DNA from: a virus | Strand: one strand, 5' to 3' | Virus record (IMG/VR): IMGVR_UViG_3300040856_001210 | Location: 1 to 27,396 of that record | DNA length: 27,396 nt | Part shown: positions 14,454-19,449 of the stretch, one piece after another | Layout of the letters: the number at the start of each line of letters is the position of its first letter | How positions within the stretch are numbered: the first letter of the stretch is position 1 | Notes under the pieces: generated by a model | Told to the model about the DNA's origin: nothing | Database searches by the model: none | Seen by the model: the letters and a program-made list of their open reading frames with translations, nothing else | Made by a program: the position numbers and the translations under genes

Positions 14454-14533
14454 GCGATTTAATCAGTCGCACCTCCCTGTAATGAACATCATGTTCAACT
14501 CCGTACTCCCCGAGCTTCGGCTCGGGGTTTTTT
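14454..14533 (+). ncRNA. Candidate small RNA antipodal to the integrase
   Basis: A promoter-like pair upstream and a perfect intrinsic terminator define a transcript of roughly 80 bases starting near 14454. It contains a TGAAC/GTTCA hairpin (near 14483-14497) and then the terminator hairpin. The only reading frame in it runs through both terminators and looks spurious. It could be a trans-acting RNA or simply a decoy transcript from the integrase control region. Confidence 0.35.
14508..14533 (+). terminator. Rho-independent terminator
   Basis: CCCCGAGC (14508-14515), a TTCG tetraloop and GCTCGGGG (14520-14527) are followed by six T residues. It ends rightward transcription; the only candidate transcript is the short RNA from the promoter near 14420. 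Confidence 0.92.
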
Positions 14534-14537
14534 CATT

Positions 14538-14560
14538 AAAAAAGGCTCCCGAAGGAGCCT
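14538..14560 (-). terminator. Rho-independent terminator
   Basis: Read leftward, AGGCTCC and GGAGCCT enclose TTCG and are followed by a T run. It ends the transcript of the 63-residue gene and lies back to back with the rightward terminator, isolating the integrase region from the island. Confidence 0.9.
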
Positions 14561-14571
14561 CTCAGTCTGCC

Positions 14572-14598
14572 ACTGGCACGTCAAATATTAACTGCTAC
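14572..14598. repeat. Direct repeat, copy A
   Basis: These 27 bases (ACTGGCACGTCAA, two variable bases, ATTAACTGCTAC) recur at 14836-14862 with 25 of 27 identical. Copy A covers the stop codon and last codons of the 63-residue gene. Confidence 0.85.
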
Positions 14599-14779
14599 CC
14601 ACTACCCTAGCCAAGGTAGTGTAACCTTCGTCGTAACCATCATCCAGAGCAGTAGTACTGATTATAGTGTCGGAATCGAATTGAATCACAACCTGATCTT
14701 TGTCGGTATCATCTACTGATTCCACTGCATTAAGGAGAGCGTTGGCTAGTTCGTATGCTTCGTGTTTATCAATGATCAT
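14588..14779 (-). CDS. Small acidic hypothetical protein (63 aa)
   Basis: MIIDKHEAYELANALLNAVE forms a helix, followed by acidic strands (DKDQVVIQFDSDTIIS) and a Gly/Tyr-rich turn. AGGAGAAAGC gives a strong ribosome-binding site before the ATG. The gene stands alone between two opposed terminators and a candidate promoter whose -35 box is inside direct-repeat copy B. Its last codons lie in copy A. I do not recognise the family. An isolated small acidic protein at the junction of lysogeny arm and island could be a regulator or an antidefence protein, but there is no direct evidence. Confidence 0.72.
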   Translation of the reverse strand: MIIDKHEAYELANALLNAVESVDDTDKDQVVIQFDSDTIISTTALDDGYDEGYTTLARVVGSS

Positions 14780-14819
14780 GCTTTCTCCTGCTTTTTTTGA
14801 GTATCACGCTGGGGCTTGG

Positions 14820-14848
14820 ACTAAATACGAAAACTACTGGCACGTCAA
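14820..14848 (-). promoter_or_regulatory. Candidate promoter of the 63-residue gene
   Basis: Read leftward, TTGACG (14848-14843) and TTTAGT (14825-14820) are separated by 17 bases. The -35 box is part of direct-repeat copy B. Confidence 0.45.
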
Positions 14849-14862
14849 GAATTAACTGCTAC
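14836..14862. repeat. Direct repeat, copy B
   Basis: Matches copy A at 14572-14598 in 25 of 27 positions, same orientation, 264 bases apart. It lies immediately before the change in base composition, so it could mark a duplication or an old insertion edge. Confidence 0.85.
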
Positions 14863-15084
14863 TCCAATATCCACCCCACCTTACCCACAAATACCCACCT
14901 AGCTATCCACTCATCTGCCCCCTGCAACCACCGTTTTTTTGGCGGCGGCGGATCGGTGCAGGGCAGGGGCAAAGTGCGGTTTCGTCATCTGATAAACAAA
15001 GAACTGGACACCGATTGCGCACCGAATTAATCGTGGGTTTGGGGCGGTTCCCGTCCCGCAATTCTAACTGGAGAAAATGACCAA

Positions 15085-15288
15085 ATGACAAATGAAACAG
15101 ACAACGTGATCCAATACAAAAAGCCAGACCAAAAAGATCGGTTCGAGGTGATGTTTATGATCAGCCTCGAAGTTGAGGCAAATGATAAAGAACACGCCCG
15201 ACAGGTGGCAAAAGACGAATTCGAATTTTCAGATTTGAACTACGCCGACATCATTGTGAAACCATTAGATAATGAGGCCGCCGAATGA
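15085..15288 (+). CDS. Small hypothetical island protein (67 aa)
   Basis: A small acidic protein, MTNETDNVIQYKKPDQKDRF, with a central strand-helix-strand (EVMFMISLEVEANDKEHARQ and ADIIVKPLDN). This layout recalls short regulator or inhibitor folds, but no family is recognised. The conserved island leader with GGAG precedes the ATG, and an overlapping four-codon frame (ATG ACC AAA TGA, 15077-15088) ends on the real start codon. It is the first of five rightward genes that overlap one another by a few bases, ending at a terminator, so they form one translationally coupled operon. Confidence 0.75.
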   Translation: MTNETDNVIQYKKPDQKDRFEVMFMISLEVEANDKEHARQVAKDEFEFSDLNYADIIVKPLDNEAAE

Positions 15289-15482
15289 TGACCTGTGGAA
15301 TGTATATGGTGGCCCATAAACCAGAGGGCAAACCAAACAACGATGAATTGGTTTTTCTAAAACTGTGTGAAACCGAGATCGAGGCCAACCAATGGGTCGA
15401 GCATCATTGCCAACACCTGATAACTGATGTGCGATTTGTTCAGGTGGATATCTCAGAACCGTGGGAGCATAACGATGACTAA
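15285..15482 (+). CDS. Small hypothetical island protein (65 aa)
   Basis: It starts at one of two adjacent ATGs overlapping the previous stop (ATGATGA), giving MMTCGMYMVAHKPEGKPNND and then ELVFLKLCETEIEANQWVEH. The pattern of strand, helix with an ANQWVEHH segment and a second strand (DVRFVQVDI) is a compact alpha/beta fold of unknown family. Three cysteines and several histidines are scattered without an obvious metal site. No separate ribosome-binding site is needed if translation continues from the gene before it. Confidence 0.72.
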   Translation: MMTCGMYMVAHKPEGKPNNDELVFLKLCETEIEANQWVEHHCQHLITDVRFVQVDISEPWEHNDD

Positions 15483-15708
15483 TATGCTAACCATAAAAAT
15501 ATCGCCGAGGGCTGCCAAATTCTTGCAGGAAAGGCTGACCGATTTTGTGCATAACAAAATGAAAGAACGCACCCCGCTCGAATTTGATGATGGGCTTGCC
15601 GATTTGATCGCCGAGGTTCGAACCATCCAGAAATTAAAAACGGCCTATGAAATCCACTATGCCGAATGCACATGCTGTGACGCAGCCGACACCGAGAGGG
15701 CTTGCTAA
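15475..15708 (+). CDS. Small hypothetical island protein (77 aa)
   Basis: The ATG at 15475 overlaps the previous gene by eight bases. The protein MTNMLTIKISPRAAKFLQER has an initial strand, a long helix with a basic patch (VHNKMKERTP), a second helix (LADLIAEVRTIQKLKTAYEI) and a cysteine-rich end, ECTCCDAADTERAC. The four clustered cysteines could bind a metal or be disulfide-bonded, but they match no motif I can name. A longer upstream frame exists inside the previous gene without a ribosome-binding site, so I reject it. Confidence 0.7.
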   Translation: MTNMLTIKISPRAAKFLQERLTDFVHNKMKERTPLEFDDGLADLIAEVRTIQKLKTAYEIHYAECTCCDAADTERAC

Positions 15709-15998
15709 TGACTGATCATGCATTGCCTGACCTGATGATCCTAATTCTGATTGCAGGGGCAGGACGGCCTGACGAACGGGCCTTTCCCTTCCCGACAGTT
15801 CGAAGCCCGCAAAGGGGCGGCCCCGATGCGTTCCGCAGCCGAGACGATTTGGACAAGGCCGCCGAGGGTCTACTCCGCCGAGGGTATTTGCGCCGAGCGA
15901 AAACCACGGTTCGGGATCATGTTTGGCGCACGGTTCGAGGTGTCGGGGATGTGACCCTATTTGTGACCCCATCGGGCCGAAGGGCGATCAACTGGTGA
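15708..15998 (+). CDS. Hypothetical basic protein (96 aa)
   Basis: The ATG overlaps the previous TAA by one base (TAATG). The protein starts MTDHALPDLMILILIAGAGR, a hydrophobic stretch too short and early to be a confident signal peptide, then a basic region (DDLDKAAEGLLRRGYLRRAK, TVRDHVWRTVRG) and a strand-rich end (GDVTLFVTPSGRRAINW). The helix-then-strand hairpin resembles a small winged-helix DNA-binding fold, with LDKAAEGLLRRGYLRRA as a plausible recognition region. That is a fold guess only. Confidence 0.65.
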   Translation: MTDHALPDLMILILIAGAGRPDERAFPFPTVRSPQRGGPDAFRSRDDLDKAAEGLLRRGYLRRAKTTVRDHVWRTVRGVGDVTLFVTPSGRRAINW

Positions 15999-16069
15999 TG
16001 GATGGGCTATACAGGCTGATTGGCTTCATCACATTCTGGGGTCTGGTTCTGTACTGGATCGCCTCATAA
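15998..16069 (+). CDS. Tiny membrane peptide (23 aa)
   Basis: MDGLYRLIGFITFWGLVLYW, ending IAS, begins at an ATG overlapping the previous TGA (TGATG) and stops eight bases before a terminator. It is one hydrophobic helix of about 17 residues with an Arg at its start, so it would insert in the membrane as a single span. Gene position, translational coupling and composition argue for a real mini-gene. It could be a holin-like or toxin-type peptide or a regulator of a membrane protein. Confidence 0.55.
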   Translation: MDGLYRLIGFITFWGLVLYWIAS

Positions 16070-16076
16070 AAAAGAG

Positions 16077-16100
16077 AGCCGCCCTTCGGGGCGGTTTTTT
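16077..16100 (+). terminator. Rho-independent terminator of the first island operon
   Basis: CCGCCC, a TTCG loop and GGGCGG are followed by six T residues, directly after the mini-gene. Confidence 0.92.
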
Positions 16101-16383
16101 CTTGACAGGCCGTAGAGCCGCTCAGAGGCCCGCTGAGTGGGGGGAACGGGGCCGATAACCTAGACATCAAAAAAATGCCTTCCCCCTACTCAGTGGCAAA
16201 AACAGGTTTTTTTGAGTGTATAAAGCCTGTATTTTATATGTGTTTTTATCCGCCTATATATATGTATCAAACAAGGTGCATGTTTCGTGATTTAACAAAG
16301 TGCTTGTGCAGCCAATGAAAACCGTGTTAAGGGAAGGCACGGGCGGTGTGCCCGAATGAAACTTTTAACTTGGAGATGACCAG
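16101..16383. other. Control region of the ribozyme operon
   Basis: Together with the preceding terminator this makes a gene-free gap of 314 bases. It contains an imperfect inverted repeat of 17-base arms (16130-16146 and 16180-16196, 15 of 17 paired), an AT-rich tract with a candidate promoter, and two mutually exclusive hairpins: CCGTG (16322-16326) with CACGG (16338-16342), or GGCAC (16336-16340) with GTGCC (16348-16352). The conserved leader with GGAG follows. I see no coding frame that I can support. Confidence 0.6.
16212..16240 (+). promoter_or_regulatory. Candidate promoter of the ribozyme operon
   Basis: TTGAGT (16212-16217) and TATATG (16235-16240) are spaced by 17 bases inside the most AT-rich part of the island, after a terminator and before the first gene of the operon. 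Confidence 0.5.
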
Positions 16384-16770
16384 ATGACCCTAGCAACCGA
16401 AGCAGACGCCGTAAGAGAATGGGCTTGGAATGTAGGATATGAAGACCACTACATTAACCAACAATGGATATGCTCGAACTACGACACTTGGGAACGCAAC
16501 CCCCATTATACTGGGCCAGAACAGGCGCACCCAGAGAGTGAAGACTACTATTACGAACAAGAGGCCGAGGCCGAGCGGATCGCCCTACAAAATAAAAAGG
16601 GCATGGACATGGTTTGGCTGAAATATTCGAAACCAGAAAATTTGCCGTTTGAATTTCGCAACCAACCAGAATGGGAACCCTGCCGCAAAAATTGCGTTAG
16701 CCCTTGGGGAATGTTTGGCCCAGTGCGGGATGGTTTCTGGGATGAGATGGGTGAAGAAATCCCTTTTTAA
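16384..16770 (+). CDS. Hypothetical protein (128 aa), first gene of the ribozyme operon
   Basis: The protein is acidic and rich in aromatic residues: many Trp and Tyr (VREWAWNVGYEDHYINQQWI, SEDYYYEQEAEAER), with a C-terminal Trp/Pro/Gly-rich part (NCVSPWGMFGPVRDGFWDEM). I recognise no family; it has no signal peptide or membrane span. The conserved leader puts GGAG eight bases before the ATG, and a four-codon frame (ATG ACC AGA TGA) overlaps the start. A hammerhead ribozyme follows at once and even uses the last base of the TAA stop in its stem II, so cleavage of the message probably competes with translation termination. Confidence 0.72.
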   Translation: MTLATEADAVREWAWNVGYEDHYINQQWICSNYDTWERNPHYTGPEQAHPESEDYYYEQEAEAERIALQNKKGMDMVWLKYSKPENLPFEFRNQPEWEPCRKNCVSPWGMFGPVRDGFWDEMGEEIPF

Positions 16771-16829
16771 TTCGAAACGCCTTCGGGCGTCTGACCACCT
16801 TGGGCAAGGGTCACTGATGAGAATGCCCC
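16770..16829 (+). ncRNA. Hammerhead ribozyme 1 (type II order)
   Basis: Core read in order: stem II 3' strand ATTC (16770-16773); GAA (16774-16776); stem III ACGCC, TTCG loop, GGCGT (16777-16790); cleavage-site C16791; stem I TGACC (16792-16796) with GGTCA (16809-16813); CTGATGA (16814-16820); stem II 5' strand GAAT (16821-16824). All conserved core bases are present. Loop I GGGC (16802-16805) can pair with GCCC (16825-16828). Predicted cut is after 16791. Confidence 0.85.
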
Positions 16830-16850
16830 ACAACTTGAAGGAATGACCAA

Positions 16851-17822
16851 ATGAACACTTTTGCAAATCTACAGCACCTATCACCTGAGATCATCAGCTT
16901 GGCGCAGGAACTACATAAACGCCAACAGGCCGAGGCCAAACCATCCGCCGAGATGCTGCGCCTTTTCCCTGCGTTGGATAAAACAGGGTTCGAGGCCGAG
17001 GCCGTGCCAACCGCCCACGAATTGCCTGATGGATCGTTTGAGGAAATCCCCACGCACATTGGCCGCCTGATCCGCCGCACCGATACGCTGCAAGCCTTGG
17101 GTGTTGTCGGGGCACGTTATGCCATCGCACAAAACACAGACCTTGCCGACAAATTGGCCGAGGGCTGCGAGGCTGCGCTGCCTGCCCACGCATTGCAGGG
17201 GATCGAACTAAAAGAGGTCACATCCAAAAATGGTGCGTTCTCTCGGTTCGAATATCGCTTTCCTAATCTCGGCGCAGACATCCGCCAACTGACAGGCCGC
17301 AGCACTCAACTACAATTTCGGGTTTCAGTATCCAATGGGTTCGGCGGTCAGGCGATCCGCACAGTGGCAGGAGCTATAGATTTTTTCTGCGATAATGGGA
17401 TGGTGCTAGGCGATTTCGAAACCTCGATTTTCCGCCACACCTCTGGGTTTAATCCAAACAAGGTGCGTGATTTCGTGCGCCTCGAAGCAGACCGTTTTAA
17501 CGAGCGGGTGCGCATCTGGCAGCGTTGGGCATTAAACGAGATCACACCCGCCGATGCCGAGCTTGCATTGGAACATGCGGGGATGTCGGGCCGAGTGATC
17601 AAAAACATCATGGAACAGTTCGATTTAGAGGCGCAGGAACGTGGTTGCACAACGTGGGCTTTATATTCTGCCCTGACCTATCGTGCGTCCCACAATTCGG
17701 ATCGCTTCAAGGTGCGTAACACTGGCATCGATAATGTTGCCGAAACACTAGACCGCCGAGAGCGTGAGGTTTCCCAGATCATCGCACACCCTGCAATGGA
17801 ATATGTCGGGATGGTTGCATAG
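16851..17822 (+). CDS. DUF932 family protein (323 aa)
   Basis: The middle and C-terminal parts match the DUF932 (phage/plasmid-like) family: LGVVGARYAIAQNTDLADKL, RVSVSNGFGGQAIRTVAGAI, IDFFCDNGMVLG and CTTWALYSALTYRASH. The family is common on plasmids, phages and genomic islands; its biochemical activity is not established. The length is normal. The start follows AAGGA by eight bases, with the overlapping ATG ACC AAA TGA mini-frame. It is the second gene of the operon and lies between two hammerhead ribozymes, so after cleavage it would be on its own RNA, with a stem I hairpin at the 5' end and a stem III hairpin at the 3' end. Confidence 0.85.
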   Translation: MNTFANLQHLSPEIISLAQELHKRQQAEAKPSAEMLRLFPALDKTGFEAEAVPTAHELPDGSFEEIPTHIGRLIRRTDTLQALGVVGARYAIAQNTDLADKLAEGCEAALPAHALQGIELKEVTSKNGAFSRFEYRFPNLGADIRQLTGRSTQLQFRVSVSNGFGGQAIRTVAGAIDFFCDNGMVLGDFETSIFRHTSGFNPNKVRDFVRLEADRFNERVRIWQRWALNEITPADAELALEHAGMSGRVIKNIMEQFDLEAQERGCTTWALYSALTYRASHNSDRFKVRNTGIDNVAETLDRREREVSQIIAHPAMEYVGMVA

Positions 17823-17884
17823 TCGAAACGGGGCGCAAGCCCCGTCCGCAGGACAAGGCCACCCTGCGCTGATGAGACAGGCCT
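17822..17884 (+). ncRNA. Hammerhead ribozyme 2 (type II order)
   Basis: Stem II GTC (17822-17824) with GAC (17876-17878); GAA (17825-17827); stem III of seven pairs (17828-17834 with 17839-17845) capped by a GCAA tetraloop; cleavage-site C17846; stem I CGCAGG (17847-17852) with CCTGCG (17863-17868); CTGATGA (17869-17875). Loop I AGGCC (17856-17860) pairs with GGCCT (17880-17884). The last base of the DUF932 stop codon is in stem II. Confidence 0.9.
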
Positions 17885-17909
17885 AAATTCTAACTTGGAG
17901 AACATGACC

Positions 17910-18503
17910 ATGAACAAGATTTCACTAGACGGTTTCGCCGCAGATAACGCCCCAAAATGGGTTCGCACTAAATCCAAAAACGCATGGGGTCAGGCGTCGA
18001 TCATCGCCGAGCGCAAAGCCCTTGGGGCCACCCTTCAGGAACTGGCGGATGATTACGGGGTTTCGATGCCCACGATTTCCCGCATCATTAGCACACAGAA
18101 CGTAGGCAAAGCCCTGCGCCGTGATCTGAAGAACACCCGCCTTGCCTTGGAGCAGTCCCAGAAAGATTTGGCATGGGCCAGAAAAGATTTGATCGAGGCC
18201 GAGGAACGGGCGGATTCATACAAGGCCGATTTGAAGGCCGCATGTTTTCGTGCAAACGAGGCCGACAAATTCGCCACCGAAACTATCGAGGCCTTACATG
18301 CGGATCTGGCAGCATCGAAGGCCAACGAACAGGCCGCAGTGGATCGCCTGACCGATGGCGACAGTTGGGCCAATCGTTGGCAAAATGAATACCTGCAAGC
18401 CAAGGCCGATTTAGAGGCCGCCGAGGCGCAGATCGATCAGATGGCAGAACGCCTTGCAGAGTGTCGGAACCGTGGTTTCTGGGCACGGGTATTTAATCGC
18501 TGA
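17910..18503 (+). CDS. HTH protein with a long coiled coil (197 aa)
   Basis: The N-terminal 60 residues contain a helix-turn-helix: LGATLQELADDYGVSMPTIS followed by RII, as in resolvase and small regulator families. From about residue 70 the chain is a long Ala/Glu/Lys-rich coiled coil (LKNTRLALEQSQKDLAWARK, ADLEAAEAQIDQMAERLAEC) ending in a basic FWARVFNR. It may be a DNA-binding dimer that bridges or segregates DNA, or a regulator of the island. I chose the ATG at 17910, nine bases after GGAG; the in-frame ATG at 17904 would leave only three bases. It lies between ribozymes 2 and 3. Confidence 0.75.
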   Translation: MNKISLDGFAADNAPKWVRTKSKNAWGQASIIAERKALGATLQELADDYGVSMPTISRIISTQNVGKALRRDLKNTRLALEQSQKDLAWARKDLIEAEERADSYKADLKAACFRANEADKFATETIEALHADLAASKANEQAAVDRLTDGDSWANRWQNEYLQAKADLEAAEAQIDQMAERLAECRNRGFWARVFNR

Positions 18504-18506
18504 TTA

Positions 18507-18578
18507 GTCGAAACAGGGGCGGCTGCTGTCGCCTCTGTCTGTGGGATCGAAGGCCTACCCGCACTGATGAGACAGGCC
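18507..18578 (+). ncRNA. Hammerhead ribozyme 3 (type II order)
   Basis: Stem II GTC (18507-18509) with GAC (18571-18573); GAA (18510-18512); stem III of nine pairs with one G-U (18513-18521 with 18530-18538) and an eight-base loop; cleavage-site C18539; stem I TGTGGG (18540-18545) with CCCGCA (18558-18563), one G-U; CTGATGA (18564-18570). Loop I GGCCT (18552-18556) pairs with AGGCC (18574-18578). It begins three bases after the previous stop codon. Confidence 0.9.
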
Positions 18579-18601
18579 ACAATTTTAACTTGGAGTTGCA
18601 C

Positions 18602-18925
18602 ATGCAATTATTGACCAAAACCATCCGCCTTCAACTAGAGGCAAACGCCAAAAACCCTGATGCTGATCACAAGCCCGTGGTGAAGCTATTCAATCCCGTA
18701 GGGGCCGCCACATGGCTGTTGACCGAGATCGAGGGCGACACCGCTTTCGGCCTATGTGACCTCGGCATGGGATCGCCTGAACTAGGCAGCGTATCCATTA
18801 GCGAGTTGGAGGGCATCACATTGCCCCTAGGTCTCAGCATCGAGCGTGATCTGCATTTCACCGCCGATAAAACGATTTCACAATATGCCGAGGCCGCACG
18901 GGCCAAAGGCTATTTGGAGGCGTGA
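18602..18925 (+). CDS. DUF2958 family protein (107 aa)
   Basis: MQLLTKTIRLQLEANAKNPD, then VVKLFNPVGAATWLLTEIEG and FGLCDLGMGSPELGSVSISE, and an ERDLHF motif, match DUF2958, a small family found on plasmids, integrative elements and phages; the function is unknown. The ATG at 18602 follows GGAG by six bases. The gene is the fourth of the ribozyme operon, separated from the HTH gene by ribozyme 3 and from the next gene by two bases, so these last two genes stay on the same RNA after cleavage. Confidence 0.87.
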   Translation: MQLLTKTIRLQLEANAKNPDADHKPVVKLFNPVGAATWLLTEIEGDTAFGLCDLGMGSPELGSVSISELEGITLPLGLSIERDLHFTADKTISQYAEAARAKGYLEA

Positions 18926-18927
18926 TC

Positions 18928-19395
18928 ATGGGCTTGGATATGTACATGACAGGTGAAAAGTATTTCGTGCGGGACTACGGGAAAAAAGTACCTCATGCAT
19001 CGCTGATCGATGAGAACGAAGGCCGCCCCCTCGATACTGAGGGGGAGCATATCGAGAGCGCAAATTACCGCCTCGGATACTGGCGCAAGTTCGCACCCCT
19101 GCATCATTTCATCGTGAATGAATTTGCAAATGGTGAAGACGATTGCCAGCGCATCGGTTTGGGCCGTGATGATCTGATCAAAATTGCCGAGGCCATCGAG
19201 GGCAACAAATTGCCAGCTAATGAAGACTGCGGCGGGTGTTTCTTTGGATCGCCCGAATGGTGGGATGCAGCCAGAGTGGACAAAGCCCATGCAGCGACAT
19301 TTCGAGCGGCTGCGGTGTGGTGCGAGGCTGCGCCGAAGTACGAGAGCGGATTGCTGAAGCAATGGCGCAGCGTCCATTATCAGGCCAGTTGGTAA
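18928..19395 (+). CDS. Hypothetical MGLDMY-type protein (155 aa)
   Basis: The start MGLDMYMTGEKY, followed by LGYWRKFAPLHHFIVNEFAN and a central GCFFGSPEWWDAA, belongs to a recognisable group of phage and bacterial proteins that begin MGLDMYL and carry a YWRKxxxxHxW/F-F-V motif. I know of no demonstrated activity. GGAGG precedes the ATG, which lies two bases after the DUF2958 stop. Several Trp and His residues in conserved places hint at an enzyme or binding protein. An intrinsic terminator follows, closing the ribozyme operon. Confidence 0.78.
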   Translation: MGLDMYMTGEKYFVRDYGKKVPHASLIDENEGRPLDTEGEHIESANYRLGYWRKFAPLHHFIVNEFANGEDDCQRIGLGRDDLIKIAEAIEGNKLPANEDCGGCFFGSPEWWDAARVDKAHAATFRAAAVWCEAAPKYESGLLKQWRSVHYQASW

Positions 19396-19418
19396 CAGCC
19401 CCACAAATAAGACAATCG

Positions 19419-19449
19419 AAAGCCCTGCCAATCGGTGGGGCTTTTCTTT
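19419..19449 (+). terminator. Rho-independent terminator of the ribozyme operon
   Basis: AAAGCCC and GGGCTTTT flank a 12-base loop and a T-rich tail follows. An alternative longer stem uses AGCCCCAC (19397-19404) with GTGGGGCT (19435-19442). Confidence 0.8.

Larger units (their letters stand above)
14780..15084. other. Gene-free junction between lysogeny arm and island
   Basis: This stretch holds the ribosome-binding site and candidate promoter of the leftward 63-residue gene, direct-repeat copy B, and an inverted repeat CCCTGCA (14920-14926) with TGCAGGG (14957-14963) around a T7 run and a GGC-repeat. A leader motif ending in GGAG precedes the first island gene. Composition turns GC-richer from about 14865. 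I see no convincing gene. Confidence 0.6.

Noticed and set aside
14482-14610. Rightward frame of 42 residues starting MNIMFNSVLPELRLG
   Set aside because: It runs through two opposed intrinsic terminators and into the antisense of a real gene; its composition comes from the hairpins.
15427-15474. Upstream extension of the 77-residue island protein
   Set aside because: The extra 16 residues lie within the preceding gene and lack a ribosome-binding site, whereas the ATG at 15475 gives a short overlap like its neighbours.
15732-15738. CTGATGA in the island as a fourth hammerhead
   Set aside because: It lies inside a coding gene and has no GAAA, stem I or stem III at suitable distance.
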